Shown here: one piece after another, positions 1-7,230 of the stretch
How the letters are laid out: each line of letters begins with the position of its first letter
Numbering within the stretch: the stretch's first letter is position 1
Assembly: GCA_027307295.1 (NCBI GenBank)
Contig: DAHUXF010000125.1
Coordinates: 1 to 7,679, forward strand
DNA length: 7,679 nt
Direction of reading: 5' to 3'
Source of the DNA: Acidobacteriaceae bacterium
GTDB taxonomy: Bacteria; Acidobacteriota; Terriglobia; Terriglobales; Acidobacteriaceae
Made by a program: the position numbers and the translations under genes
Notes under the pieces: model-generated
What the model was told of the DNA's origin: nothing
What the model saw: the letters and a program-made list of their open reading frames with translations, nothing else
The model's database searches: none

Positions 1-2
1 CT

Positions 3-1907
3 GCCGTGCCCAAAATCATCACTGACCCGGCCCAAATTATCGCGAAAGAAAAATTCGATATTCAGCCGCTCAGCGTGGAAAAGCTTTATATGACGCGCAT
101 GATTGGCGAGAGCGCATGGTCGCCTGACAATAAGCAGATCGCATTCATCAGCAACATCAGCGGACGCAACAATATCTGGCTGGTGCCGGCACAGGGTGGA
201 TGGCCCACACAGCTCACCATCAGTAATCAGCGCCAGGCCAATATTGCGTGGTCGCCGCAGGGCCGCTGGATTGTCTACAACTCTGACAATGACGGCAATG
301 AGTTGTGGGACCTCTTTCTGGTTTCTACCACCAACGGCCAGGTAGTGAACCTGACCAACACACCTGAAGTTGCCGAGGCCGGAGCTGTCTTTTCACCCGA
401 TGGCGAGAAGCTGGCCTACATGGTGAAGGCCCGGCAGTCGCCCAACTTTGAGATCGACATCATGGAGGTGCTGACTAAGAAAGTTACACATTTAACCAGT
501 AATACGCCGGCGCAGCTCAGCAACTTGAATCCCATTTGGTCGAAAGACGGCAAATGGATCGTCTATACGCAATCGAATGCCTCCGGCAAAGATGCGAACG
601 TTTTTCTTGCGAATGCTGCGAATGGGCGCGCTACCACCCTCACGCCGCATGAAGGCGAGCACAACTTTGCCGCCACGGACATCTCACCCGATGGCAAGAC
701 CGTATTCATCACTTCCAACGCCCGCAATGGCTACGAAAATTCCGCGCTGCTAGATGTGACAGCCAAGAAAATTACTTGGCTGACCACCGACAAATTTGAG
801 AACACCTCCGGCAAATTCTCGCCAGACAGCAAGCGCGTGACTTGGACGGCAAATGTAGACGGCGAACAAAGCATTTTTCTTTATGACCTGGCGACGCATC
901 AGTCGCAGGCACTTCCGATAGCGCAGGGCATCAATTCCCTTGCCGGCGCTGAGACGGCCTTCAGCCGCGATGGATCTCGCCTGATCTACAACCATGAAGG
1001 TGCGAACGCTCCGAACGACATTTGGGAATACGATCTGGCAACCCGGAAATCCCAACAGATTACGCATGCTCTGGTGGGAGGTGTCCGCAGTGAAGACATG
1101 GCGGAGCCCTTTCTGGTCCACTTTCCCAGCAAAGACGGCAAGTGGCAGATTCCGGCCTTTGTTTACGTGCCTTACAACGCGGAACGCAATGGCAAGAATG
1201 CTGCCGTGGTGTTTATACACGGCGGGCCCGGCGTGCAGTATCAGGATTTCTTTGTGCGCAGCGTGCAGTATCTGGTGAATCAGGGGTTTTTCGTGATTGC
1301 GCCGAACTATCGCGGCTCCAGCGGTTATGGAAAGGAATTTGAAGATGCAAACCGCTTTGATCTGGGTGGCGGTGATCTGGAAGACGTAATCTCCGCCGCT
1401 GAGTGGATCAAGAAAACCGGCTTCATCGATCCCCAAAAAGTGGCGGTGATGGGCGGCAGCTACGGCGGCTACCTCACTATGATGGCCATCACCAAGGCTC
1501 CTGATCTCTGGGCTGCCGGCGTTCCCTTTTTTCCTTTCGTGAACTGGTTCACTGAGATGGAGAACACAGATCCGGCAGGCCGTGAGTACGCCCTGGCCAA
1601 CATGGGCGATCCCATGAAAGACACAGCCCGCCTTAAAGAGCGCTCACCCATCAATTTCGTCAATCAGATCAAAGCACCGCTGCTTCTGCTGGCTGGCGGC
1701 AATGATCCGCGATGTCCGCGCACGGAGGCGGAACAGGTGGTGCAGGCGGTCAAAAAGCGCGGAGGCGTGGTTGATTTCAAAATTTATGAGAATGAAGGCC
1801 ACGGCTTCGCCAAAGTCGAGAACCAGATTGACGCTGTGACCCGGATCGGTGAGTTTCTGAAGAAGTACGCTGAACCGGCCAAGTGCGGCTGCAATATCGG
1901 TCCCTAA
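3..1907 (+). CDS. S9-family serine peptidase (prolyl oligopeptidase/acylaminoacyl-peptidase type), 5' end cut by window
   Basis: The product is a two-domain serine peptidase expected to hydrolyse short peptides, probably exported. Residues are numbered from the GTG at position 6. The N-terminal half carries seven PD40/TolB-like propeller strands of the type (A/V/I)(W/F)SP-D/Q-G, at about residues 37, 81, 128, 177, 225, 270 and 318, which fits a seven-bladed propeller. An alpha/beta-hydrolase domain follows from about residue 375. It has an oxyanion-type HGGPG at 405-409, the nucleophile Ser485 in GGSYGG, Asp567 in GGNDPRCP and His599 in NEGHGF, so the catalytic triad is complete. The frame is still open to the left edge (GCC before the GTG). 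Exported relatives usually have a signal peptide ahead of a PLSVEKLY-like segment (here residues 21-28), so the real start is probably upstream and residue 1 is provisional. No signal peptide can be seen here. The substrate and the exact S9 subfamily cannot be fixed by eye. The family call is firm. Confidence 0.93.
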   Translation, partial: AVPKIITDPAQIIAKEKFDIQPLSVEKLYMTRMIGESAWSPDNKQIAFISNISGRNNIWLVPAQGGWPTQLTISNQRQANIAWSPQGRWIVYNSDNDGNELWDLFLVSTTNGQVVNLTNTPEVAEAGAVFSPDGEKLAYMVKARQSPNFEIDIMEVLTKKVTHLTSNTPAQLSNLNPIWSKDGKWIVYTQSNASGKDANVFLANAANGRATTLTPHEGEHNFAATDISPDGKTVFITSNARNGYENSALLDVTAKKITWLTTDKFENTSGKFSPDSKRVTWTANVDGEQSIFLYDLATHQSQALPIAQGINSLAGAETAFSRDGSRLIYNHEGANAPNDIWEYDLATRKSQQITHALVGGVRSEDMAEPFLVHFPSKDGKWQIPAFVYVPYNAERNGKNAAVVFIHGGPGVQYQDFFVRSVQYLVNQGFFVIAPNYRGSSGYGKEFEDANRFDLGGGDLEDVISAAEWIKKTGFIDPQKVAVMGGSYGGYLTMMAITKAPDLWAAGVPFFPFVNWFTEMENTDPAGREYALANMGDPMKDTARLKERSPINFVNQIKAPLLLLAGGNDPRCPRTEAEQVVQAVKKRGGVVDFKIYENEGHGFAKVENQIDAVTRIGEFLKKYAEPAKCGCNIGP

Positions 1908-2030
1908 CGGCGGGCAAAATAATCATTGGTCGGCCTTTTGGCTTGCCGGGGTGGCGTTGCGCTTCCGCGCACAATCACGCCGCAGCCCGTGCCATTCCTG
2001 ATAGGTGATGGGGAGCACAGACAGATAAGG

Positions 2031-2048
2031 GAATTCATCATTGAATTC
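2031..2048. repeat. Perfect 7-bp inverted repeat with 4-base loop (leader hairpin 1)
   Basis: GAATTCA (2031-2037) and TGAATTC (2042-2048) are perfect reverse complements separated by TCAT. Each arm contains an EcoRI-type GAATTC palindrome. The repeat lies between the peptidase gene and the beta-helix gene, 70-87 bases before the latter's ATG. No T-run follows, so it does not look like an intrinsic terminator. It could be an RNA hairpin in the leader of the beta-helix gene or a DNA-binding dyad. The rest of the 210-bp gap shows no other gene. Confidence 0.5.
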
Positions 2049-2053
2049 TCACG

Positions 2054-2077
2054 GGAGACCTTTCGTTGAAAGCCTCC
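2054..2077 (+). repeat. Imperfect stem-loop (leader hairpin 2)
   Basis: GGAG (2054-2057) pairs with CTCC (2074-2077), and CTTTC (2060-2064) pairs with GAAAG (2068-2072) around a GTT loop. A small 2x1 internal loop separates the two stems. It begins six bases after the first hairpin and ends 40 bases before the ATG of the beta-helix gene. The pairing is modest and could arise by chance, but the tandem arrangement suggests a structured 5' leader. Confidence 0.35.
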
Positions 2078-2117
2078 GCTTGCATGTTAAGAAGAGCGCA
2101 GTGAATGGAATAAGACA

Positions 2118-3095
2118 ATGTTAAACATTAAGAATCTCAAAATAGACGTTCGTCGAAACGCATGGCTTTTGATTGCGATGCTGGGAATTGCATCTATAGC
2201 TGTTGCATTGCCACAACCACCATCGCTTGCTTGCGGTGACCGGATCCAAACAAGCATCAAGCTCACTCATGATCTAGGTCCGTGTCCGGGCGATGGCATA
2301 CACATTGTGGCGGCTACGCCGGTAACTCTGGACCTCAATGGCCACAAGATTATCGGACAAGGTTCGGGTACCGGAGTTTCCATGTTTGGTGAATCAATTA
2401 TCGTGAAAGGCCCCGGACGCATCGTAAACTTTGGCGTAGGCATCAACCTTGATCACGGTACTGAGGACGTAATGATTTATGACCTTGATCTGGTCAGGAA
2501 CATTAACGGGATTAATCTGGACGCCAACCGTGTCAGGATTCTCGACAACACCATAGATGGCAGGAACCAGGGCAAAACAGGCATCAGTGTCTCCGGTCCG
2601 GGCCACTTCATCTATCGCAACATCATACGAAACCACTCTGATTTCGGGCTTATGCTGCGAAGGGCGGACCCAGTGGTTTCACAAAACATCATCACGGAAA
2701 ATCATGTAGGGATCCGTTTCGAAATGGAGGGTTCGCATACCATTCGTGGAAATATGGTCTTCCGCAATGAGACGAACGGCATTGAAGCTGAAGTCACGGA
2801 CCCTGGAAACTGCGGGAACATTGAAGATAATTTCCTCAGAGCCAATGGTGGAAACGGTCTGCTGGTGACTGGAGACGATCGCTTCCATGCGTGCACGGTC
2901 CTTGATAATGTTGTTGAGGACAATCGGTTGAACGGGATCAGTATCGCGGGCGGTACGGGCAATATCGTAAGTGGCAATCGGGCCTCGAACAATGGTGTTG
3001 ATCTGCAATGGGATGGCATCGCCGGGGCATGCTGGAGCCAAAACATTTTCTCCACCAGTTCACCCCAGACCTTGCCTCAATGTCCGCTTTTTTAA
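2118..3095 (+). CDS. Secreted right-handed parallel beta-helix repeat protein
   Basis: This is a 325-residue exported protein whose body is a predicted right-handed parallel beta-helix (pectate-lyase/NosD-like fold). The N-terminus has a basic stretch (VRR, 11-13), a hydrophobic core at about 16-30 and an Ala-Val-Ala at 28-30 that would suit signal peptidase I. The mature start carries a Cys39...Cys56 pair and the segment LDLNGHKI (71-78), typical of the first coil of secreted beta-helix proteins. PbH1-like rungs with Asn ladders follow at roughly 20-25-residue spacing: NIIRN (168-172), NIITEN (190-195), NMVFRN (212-217), NFLRAN (238-243), NVVEDN (264-269) and NIVSGN (282-287). Other cysteines are 232, 259, 305 and 322, and the protein ends in a short CWSQN...C tail that may cap the helix. 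I see no assignable polysaccharide-lyase active site, so enzyme versus binding or structural role is open. ATG 2118 is the first start after an in-frame stop at 2088 and has a weak GGAA (2107-2110). By eye its base composition is less GC-rich than the hem genes. Confidence 0.85.
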   Translation: MLNIKNLKIDVRRNAWLLIAMLGIASIAVALPQPPSLACGDRIQTSIKLTHDLGPCPGDGIHIVAATPVTLDLNGHKIIGQGSGTGVSMFGESIIVKGPGRIVNFGVGINLDHGTEDVMIYDLDLVRNINGINLDANRVRILDNTIDGRNQGKTGISVSGPGHFIYRNIIRNHSDFGLMLRRADPVVSQNIITENHVGIRFEMEGSHTIRGNMVFRNETNGIEAEVTDPGNCGNIEDNFLRANGGNGLLVTGDDRFHACTVLDNVVEDNRLNGISIAGGTGNIVSGNRASNNGVDLQWDGIAGACWSQNIFSTSSPQTLPQCPLF

Positions 3096-3161
3096 CTATG
3101 TACTCACCAAAGCCGGCTATCAGGCGTGGAATTGGCTGCGGTTGATAGACTCCAAAATGTC

Positions 3162-3202
3162 CCGGGGAGAAGTCGCGCAAAGTCGTGCGCTCTTCTCCCT
3201 GG
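3162..3202. terminator. Strong stem-loop between convergent genes (possible bidirectional terminator)
   Basis: CCGGGGAGAAG (3162-3172) pairs with CTTCTCCCTGG (3192-3202): eleven pairs including one G-T. Inside it, GCGCA (3175-3179) pairs with TGCGC (3186-3190) around a six-base loop. It begins 66 bases after the beta-helix stop, in the 290-bp gap before the oppositely transcribed hemD. On the plus strand no T-run follows. On the minus strand a TTTT follows four bases after the stem. It may stop or insulate converging transcripts, but it is not a textbook intrinsic terminator, and it lies more than 180 bases beyond the hemD stop. A T-rich patch (3258-3279) and two copies of TGGCATGTT (3231-3239, 3252-3260) occupy the rest of the gap. 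No small gene is credible there. Confidence 0.45.
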
Positions 3203-3385
3203 CGCCTCCAACCCTGCTATCGGCCGGTCTTGGCATGTTCCCTTACCTTCATGGCATGTTTTTGATATTTATTTTTTAATCCCTATCGATCTATGCCTTC
3301 CTAAAATTTCAGGGCTGAACGATTAGCAAGAAAAGATAACATTTTCCCACCATGCACGTAGCAAACGCCAACTGATTTTGTGATG

Positions 3386-4192
3386 CTATTTGCTGGGGCG
3401 GAGCGCCAACACTTCATTGGCAATCGCTTCCGCCAAACCCTTCATGGTGTACTCGCTGGCTTCAATATCTGGTTTAAACCCGGCTTTGCTGAGGGTTGCA
3501 CTGGTTACAGGACCAATGGAAGCCAGCAGGACATCGTGCAGCGCAGGATAGTGCTCTTTAGCCAGCAGTTCGAGAAAGTTTGTGGCCGTGGATGAACTGG
3601 TGAACGTCACCACTTTGGGGCGTGTGGCTTCATTGGCAAACAATTGGTTGAGTCTGGCTTTGGCTTCCGCAGGAACCACAGTTTCATAAGCTTCAACCAC
3701 GTCCACAGTCGCACCGGCCTGGCTCAGTTCTATCGGCAGCACGTCGCGCGCTACCTTCGCCCGTACCAGCAGAACTCGCTTACCTTCAGTTTTCCCGCGC
3801 AGTGCTTCCACCACCGATTCCGCGACATATTTCTCCGGTGTAACGTTCACTTTCAAACCGTGTCTTTCAATTTCGCGCTGCGTCGCCGGACCAATGGCGG
3901 CGATGTGCAGATGGTGCAACTTCTCTGGCGCAATCCTCAGATGCTCCAGGCGTGCAAACATCGCTTCAACTCCATTTACGCTGGTAAGGATGAGCCAGTC
4001 ATATTTGCCGATCTTGCCCAGGGCCGCATCAAGCGCCTGGTAACTGCCCGGAGGCCTGATTTCAATGGTGGGAATCTCAATGACTTCAGCGCCCAGGTCA
4101 CGCAGCGGTTTGGCCAGGCCACCGGATTGCTTCCCAGCGCGTGTGGTCAGGATGCGCCATCCCTTCAGCGGATTTTCTTTTGACGGACTCAT
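3386..4192 (-). CDS. hemD: Uroporphyrinogen-III synthase
   Basis: HemD cyclises the linear hydroxymethylbilane with inversion of ring D to give uroporphyrinogen III, the common precursor of heme, siroheme and corrinoids. It is a cytosolic monomer in known cases. The 268-residue product matches the two-lobed HemD fold: an N-terminal strand with RILTTRAG (13-20), TSVNGVEAMF (70-79), AAIGPATQ (98-105), the hinge-side strand RVLLVRAK (139-146), the conserved tyrosine in EAYET (167-171), FTSSSTATNF (197-206) and ASIGPVTS (224-231). The length is usual for the family (about 240-270). Its ATG overlaps the hemC stop in an ATGA, and no clear Shine-Dalgarno precedes it, so translation is probably coupled to hemC. 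It is the last gene of the cluster and converges on the beta-helix gene. Sequence conservation in this family is low, but the motifs and the hemC neighbour make the call firm. Confidence 0.95.
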   Translation of the reverse strand: MSPSKENPLKGWRILTTRAGKQSGGLAKPLRDLGAEVIEIPTIEIRPPGSYQALDAALGKIGKYDWLILTSVNGVEAMFARLEHLRIAPEKLHHLHIAAIGPATQREIERHGLKVNVTPEKYVAESVVEALRGKTEGKRVLLVRAKVARDVLPIELSQAGATVDVVEAYETVVPAEAKARLNQLFANEATRPKVVTFTSSSTATNFLELLAKEHYPALHDVLLASIGPVTSATLSKAGFKPDIEASEYTMKGLAEAIANEVLALRPSK

Positions 4193-5124
4193 GGCTGCTT
4201 TGGCAGTGCCACTTCCTGCGCGTAAACATCGGCCAGAATCTTGTCCGCGCCGCGTTTCAGAAGAACCTGTGCTGTCTCGCGGCCAAGTTTCTCGGCATCT
4301 GCGCCGTCAGCATGCTCACGCAAAATTTCGCTGCCATCGGGCCTGCCGACCATGGCGCGCAGAGCCAGCCGTCCATTACGCTTCTCGGCGTAAGCCCCAA
4401 TCGGCACTTGGCAGCCGCCGCCCAGAGATCCCAGCAAGGCGCGTTCACACTCAATTGCCTGCCGTGTGTCTGCATCATTCAGGAAGGCCAGAAAGGTCTG
4501 CGTCTGCCGGTCATCGCGACGGGTTTCAATGGCCAGAGCGCCCTGCCCCACTGCTGGACACATCACGTCCGCTGAAATTCTGGACCGCACATGTTTGTCC
4601 AGCCCAAGGCGGTGCACTCCGGCAGCGGCAAGAATGATAGCGTCATATTCTCCCGCTTCCAGCTTCCGGAGCCGCGTATCCACATTGCCGCGCAGCGGGA
4701 AAATCTCCAGATCAGGACGCACGGCCTTCAACTGGCATTGCCGCCGCAGGCTGCTGGTGCCGACCTTTGCGCCGGATGGCAGATTGTCCAGCGAAGAATA
4801 TTTGACGGAGATAAACGCATCGCGCGGATCTTCGCGTTTCATGATGGCGGCCAGCGTGAATTCCGGGGACAGCTCCGTTGGCACATCTTTCAGGCTGTGC
4901 ACGGCCAGATGCACGCGTTTGTCCGCCAGAGCTTCTTCAATCTCTTTGGTGAACATGCCCTTGGTGCCGACCTTGGCCAGCGCCACATCGGTGATCTTGT
5001 CGCCGGTAGTCTTGATGATCTCGATCTCCACGGTATGTCCTTGCTCGCGCAGCAGCGCCGCCACATGGTTGGCCTGCCAGAGAGCGAGTTGTGAACCGCG
5101 CGAGCCGATGCGAAGTTGTGCCAT
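4189..5124 (-). CDS. hemC: Hydroxymethylbilane synthase (porphobilinogen deaminase)
   Basis: HemC joins four porphobilinogen units head to tail into hydroxymethylbilane, using a self-made dipyrromethane cofactor. The 311-residue protein shows the full family signature: RIGSRGSQLALWQ (5-17), the catalytic aspartate Asp80 in HSLKDVPTE (equivalent to E. coli Asp84), the substrate-binding arginines in GTSSLRRQCQL (122-132), PLRGNVDTRL (143-152), the region around GQGALAIE (193-200), and the cofactor-anchoring Cys238 in LGGGCQVPIG. The length is normal (E. coli 313). The ATG overlaps the last base of the hemA stop as TAATG. An AAGGA stretch formed by the final hemA codons (5128-5132) is a closely spaced ribosome-binding site, so hemC translation is probably coupled to hemA. 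The product feeds HemD, encoded immediately downstream. Confidence 0.98.
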   Translation of the reverse strand: MAQLRIGSRGSQLALWQANHVAALLREQGHTVEIEIIKTTGDKITDVALAKVGTKGMFTKEIEEALADKRVHLAVHSLKDVPTELSPEFTLAAIMKREDPRDAFISVKYSSLDNLPSGAKVGTSSLRRQCQLKAVRPDLEIFPLRGNVDTRLRKLEAGEYDAIILAAAGVHRLGLDKHVRSRISADVMCPAVGQGALAIETRRDDRQTQTFLAFLNDADTRQAIECERALLGSLGGGCQVPIGAYAEKRNGRLALRAMVGRPDGSEILREHADGADAEKLGRETAQVLLKRGADKILADVYAQEVALPKQP

Positions 5125-6389
5125 TATTCCTTAGGTTTGCTGTTCAGATTGAAAATCCTGCGGATCATCTCATGGATGGTAGCAGCCTCAGGATGATCGG
5201 TGGAAGACTTGAGCGTGGTGATGGGCGTATGCAGCAGCTTGTTGATGATGCCGCGCGTCATGGCCTCAATGGCCGCTTCCTGCTCCGGCGTAATACTGCC
5301 CAGCCTCCCGCGGATACGGTCAATCTCCGCCTGGCGAATGGTTTCACAGTATTCCTGCAAGGAAAGGATCGTGGGCACAACCGCCAGCGACTTCATGCGC
5401 AAAGCAAAGCGGTCCACCTCCAGCTCAATGATCTTTTCCGCCCGCTCGGCTTCTTTCCTGCGCTCTGCGGAGTTGTCTGAAGCCACGGCCTTCAGGTCAT
5501 CCACGTCATAGACAAAAATGCCATCCAGGCGGTTCACATCCGGATGGACGTTGCGTGGCACGGCAATATCAATAAAGAAAACCGGACGGTTGCGCCGGCC
5601 TTTGAGCAGCCGCTCACCGTGTTCCCGGCGGAAGATCGGTTCCGCCGCGCCGGTGGAGGTGAGGATGATGTCGGCGTGGTCGGCAGTTTCATACAGTTGA
5701 TCAAACGGTACAGTCCGCCCGCCAAAGCTCTCTGCCAGCTCTACCGCGCGCGCATGCGTCCGGTTGCTGATGATTACATCCTTAGCTCCGTGGGCGACCA
5801 GATGACGCGCCGCCAGTTCCGCCATCTCGCCGGCGCCTACTAAGTACACGGTCTTGTTATCCAGCGATCCAAAGATCTTTTCCGCCAGTTGCACGGCCAC
5901 GGAAGCAATAGAAACGCTGAAGCCGCCAATAGCTGTCTCTGAGCGCACGCGCTTGGCCACGGCAAAAGCACGGGACAACAGCGCTTCCAGTGACGAATGC
6001 ACCGCCCCCAACCCGCGCGCCACGGCATATGCCTCTTTTACCTGGCCCAGGATTTGCGGCTCGCCCACCACCATGGAATCCAGGCTGGCGGCTACGCGAA
6101 AGATATGCCGCACGGCCTCACGCTGCTGAAACTCATAAATGTGGCCATTGAGCGCATCGGCGCTTAACCGGAAATACTCGCCCAGGAAGCGGCGCAGGTC
6201 CGCGCCCTGTTTGGTGCTGGTAAGCACCTCCACGCGATTGCATGTGGAGAGCACCATGCCTTCATCCACACCCGGCAACTGCACCAGGCTGCGAATGGCA
6301 TCCGGCAGCTGCGACTCGGAGACAGCCAGCCGCTCGCGCACCTCCAGTGGAGCGCTATTGTGGTTTACGCCGATGACGTGAAAGTTCAT
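5124..6389 (-). CDS. hemA: Glutamyl-tRNA reductase
   Basis: HemA is the NADPH-dependent enzyme that reduces glutamyl-tRNA(Glu) to glutamate-1-semialdehyde, the first committed and usually rate-limiting step of the C5 tetrapyrrole route. The 421 residues match the usual length (E. coli 418). The catalytic domain has GVNHNSAPLEVRE (7-19), the thioester-forming Cys50 in LSTCNRVE, and HIFRVAASLDSMVVGEPQI (95-113). The NADPH-binding domain has the nucleotide-binding GAGEMA (185-190), ISNRT (207-211) and DIAVPRN (274-280). The C-terminal part from about 310 is helical and charged, as expected for the dimerisation arm. The ATG overlaps the stop of the upstream hemX-like gene in an ATGA, and no good Shine-Dalgarno lies nearby, which suggests coupled translation. 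The presence of this gene means that the organism makes 5-aminolevulinate from glutamate rather than from glycine and succinyl-CoA. Confidence 0.98.
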   Translation of the reverse strand: MNFHVIGVNHNSAPLEVRERLAVSESQLPDAIRSLVQLPGVDEGMVLSTCNRVEVLTSTKQGADLRRFLGEYFRLSADALNGHIYEFQQREAVRHIFRVAASLDSMVVGEPQILGQVKEAYAVARGLGAVHSSLEALLSRAFAVAKRVRSETAIGGFSVSIASVAVQLAEKIFGSLDNKTVYLVGAGEMAELAARHLVAHGAKDVIISNRTHARAVELAESFGGRTVPFDQLYETADHADIILTSTGAAEPIFRREHGERLLKGRRNRPVFFIDIAVPRNVHPDVNRLDGIFVYDVDDLKAVASDNSAERRKEAERAEKIIELEVDRFALRMKSLAVVPTILSLQEYCETIRQAEIDRIRGRLGSITPEQEAAIEAMTRGIINKLLHTPITTLKSSTDHPEAATIHEMIRRIFNLNSKPKE

Positions 6390-7210
6390 GGAGCAATAAA
6401 CCTGTGGGTCTGGCTGAAATTATTGGCGGCCCAGGCCAACACGGCAGCGCCAAAAGCAAAGGTCGCCAGATAAGCGGCGCGGCGGCCCCGCCATCCGGCG
6501 CTCCATCGCGTATACAGCAGGACCATGTATACAACCCACATCGCCACGGAAAGCAGAATCTTGGGATCAGCAAAATATTTTGATCCAAACCGCGCCTCGG
6601 CCACAATGGAGCCGGAAATCAATCCCAGAGTCATGAACGGGAACCCCCAGATGAGGGTCTTAAAGCCAATTTCATCAATGGTGGCCAGGGCCGGCAGGCG
6701 TGACCATATGCCGCTCATTCCGGCTTTGCTCTTCAGGTTGCGCTCCTGGATCAGGTACAGGATGCTGGCAATAAAGCTAAAGAAGAGTGCTGAATAGCCG
6801 ATGAGGATCAACGCCACATGTATGTAGATCCATTGTGCGCTTACGAACAGCGGCGCTGAAGGCTCCGTGGGTTCAGCGTAAGACGAAGCGGAGAACGTGA
6901 GCCAGAAGACCAGCGGGAACACTGCCAGGCCGGGCGAGGTGGCGCGATAGCGGGCATAGATGACAAAGAAAAAAACCATCAGAACAAATGCCAGCAACGA
7001 TTCCATTCCATGCATGGAAGTCGGCGTCCACGTCTCGTTGGACATGGCATTCTCCACCAAGGAGACAAACTGAAATACCATGCCGAGTCCCACAGCGGGC
7101 AAAGTAATGCGAGTCAGGACTTTCCGCCCGCCCACAAAGGACGCCAGGGCATACAATAGCCCTACCCCATAAAGACTCAGGGCCACCCGTAACCAGAACA
7201 ACGGCAGCAT
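6386..7210 (-). CDS. HemX/YpjD-like integral membrane protein of the CcsA cytochrome c assembly superfamily
   Basis: This is a 274-residue polytopic membrane protein with about eight hydrophobic segments (about 6-27, 35-55, 70-88, 94-110, 127-155, 185-206, 216-236, 246-264). It fits the Cytochrom_C_asm superfamily: a Glu/His-containing helix with SMHGMES (65-71), HVALILIGYSALF (131-143) with His131, and a terminal His269. The region where CcsA proteins carry the tryptophan-rich WWD heme motif (WG-YW-WDPKE) instead reads FGSKYFADPKILLS (208-221). The following W-VY-LL-TRW...GWRGRRA pattern (225-245) resembles the YpjD/HemX branch. HemX is known in Bacillus subtilis to lower HemA protein levels, and being first in an operon with hemA fits a role in controlling or supporting heme synthesis. 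Automatic pipelines may name it ccsA; heme export for cytochrome c is the alternative. The start at 7210 has no evident Shine-Dalgarno. Confidence 0.85.
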   Translation of the reverse strand: MLPLFWLRVALSLYGVGLLYALASFVGGRKVLTRITLPAVGLGMVFQFVSLVENAMSNETWTPTSMHGMESLLAFVLMVFFFVIYARYRATSPGLAVFPLVFWLTFSASSYAEPTEPSAPLFVSAQWIYIHVALILIGYSALFFSFIASILYLIQERNLKSKAGMSGIWSRLPALATIDEIGFKTLIWGFPFMTLGLISGSIVAEARFGSKYFADPKILLSVAMWVVYMVLLYTRWSAGWRGRRAAYLATFAFGAAVLAWAANNFSQTHRFIAP

Positions 7211-7224
7211 AAGATAATGTGGGA

Positions 7225-7230
7225 ATTATA
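7225..7230 (-). promoter_or_regulatory. Candidate -10 box (TATAAT) for the hem operon
   Basis: On the minus strand a perfect TATAAT lies 14 bases before the hemX-like ATG. Initiation about seven bases downstream would leave a leader of under ten bases, so the message would be nearly leaderless, in line with the absence of a Shine-Dalgarno there. No good -35 hexamer sits 16-18 bases upstream (CACTCC at 17). A perfect TTGACA occurs further out (7311-7316, minus strand) but has only TATGCC at the right spacing. Either element, or neither, may be the true promoter. Confidence 0.3.

Noticed and set aside
750..1436. 228-codon minus-strand open frame opposite the peptidase gene
   Set aside because: It lies entirely inside a gene with a complete catalytic triad and seven propeller motifs. 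Its translation shows no domain or export signal.
1908..1960. Possible terminator after the peptidase gene (GGCC-TTTT-GGC region)
   Set aside because: The stem is only three or four pairs and no T-run follows.
2679..3055. Two minus-strand open frames opposite the end of the beta-helix gene
   Set aside because: The sense strand shows a continuous beta-helix with regular Asn ladders. The antisense frames show nothing recognisable.
2971..3326. Plus-strand open frames crossing the convergent gap
   Set aside because: They run across the 3162-3202 hairpin, have no good Shine-Dalgarno and give low-complexity or arbitrary translations.
3644..4183. 179-codon plus-strand open frame opposite hemD
   Set aside because: It is antisense to a clearly recognised gene, and its translation shows no family features.
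4466..5134. 222-codon and overlapping 167-codon plus-strand open frames opposite hemC
   Set aside because: The Ser/Arg-rich translation is typical of the complement of a GC-rich gene, and hemC motifs cover the whole stretch.
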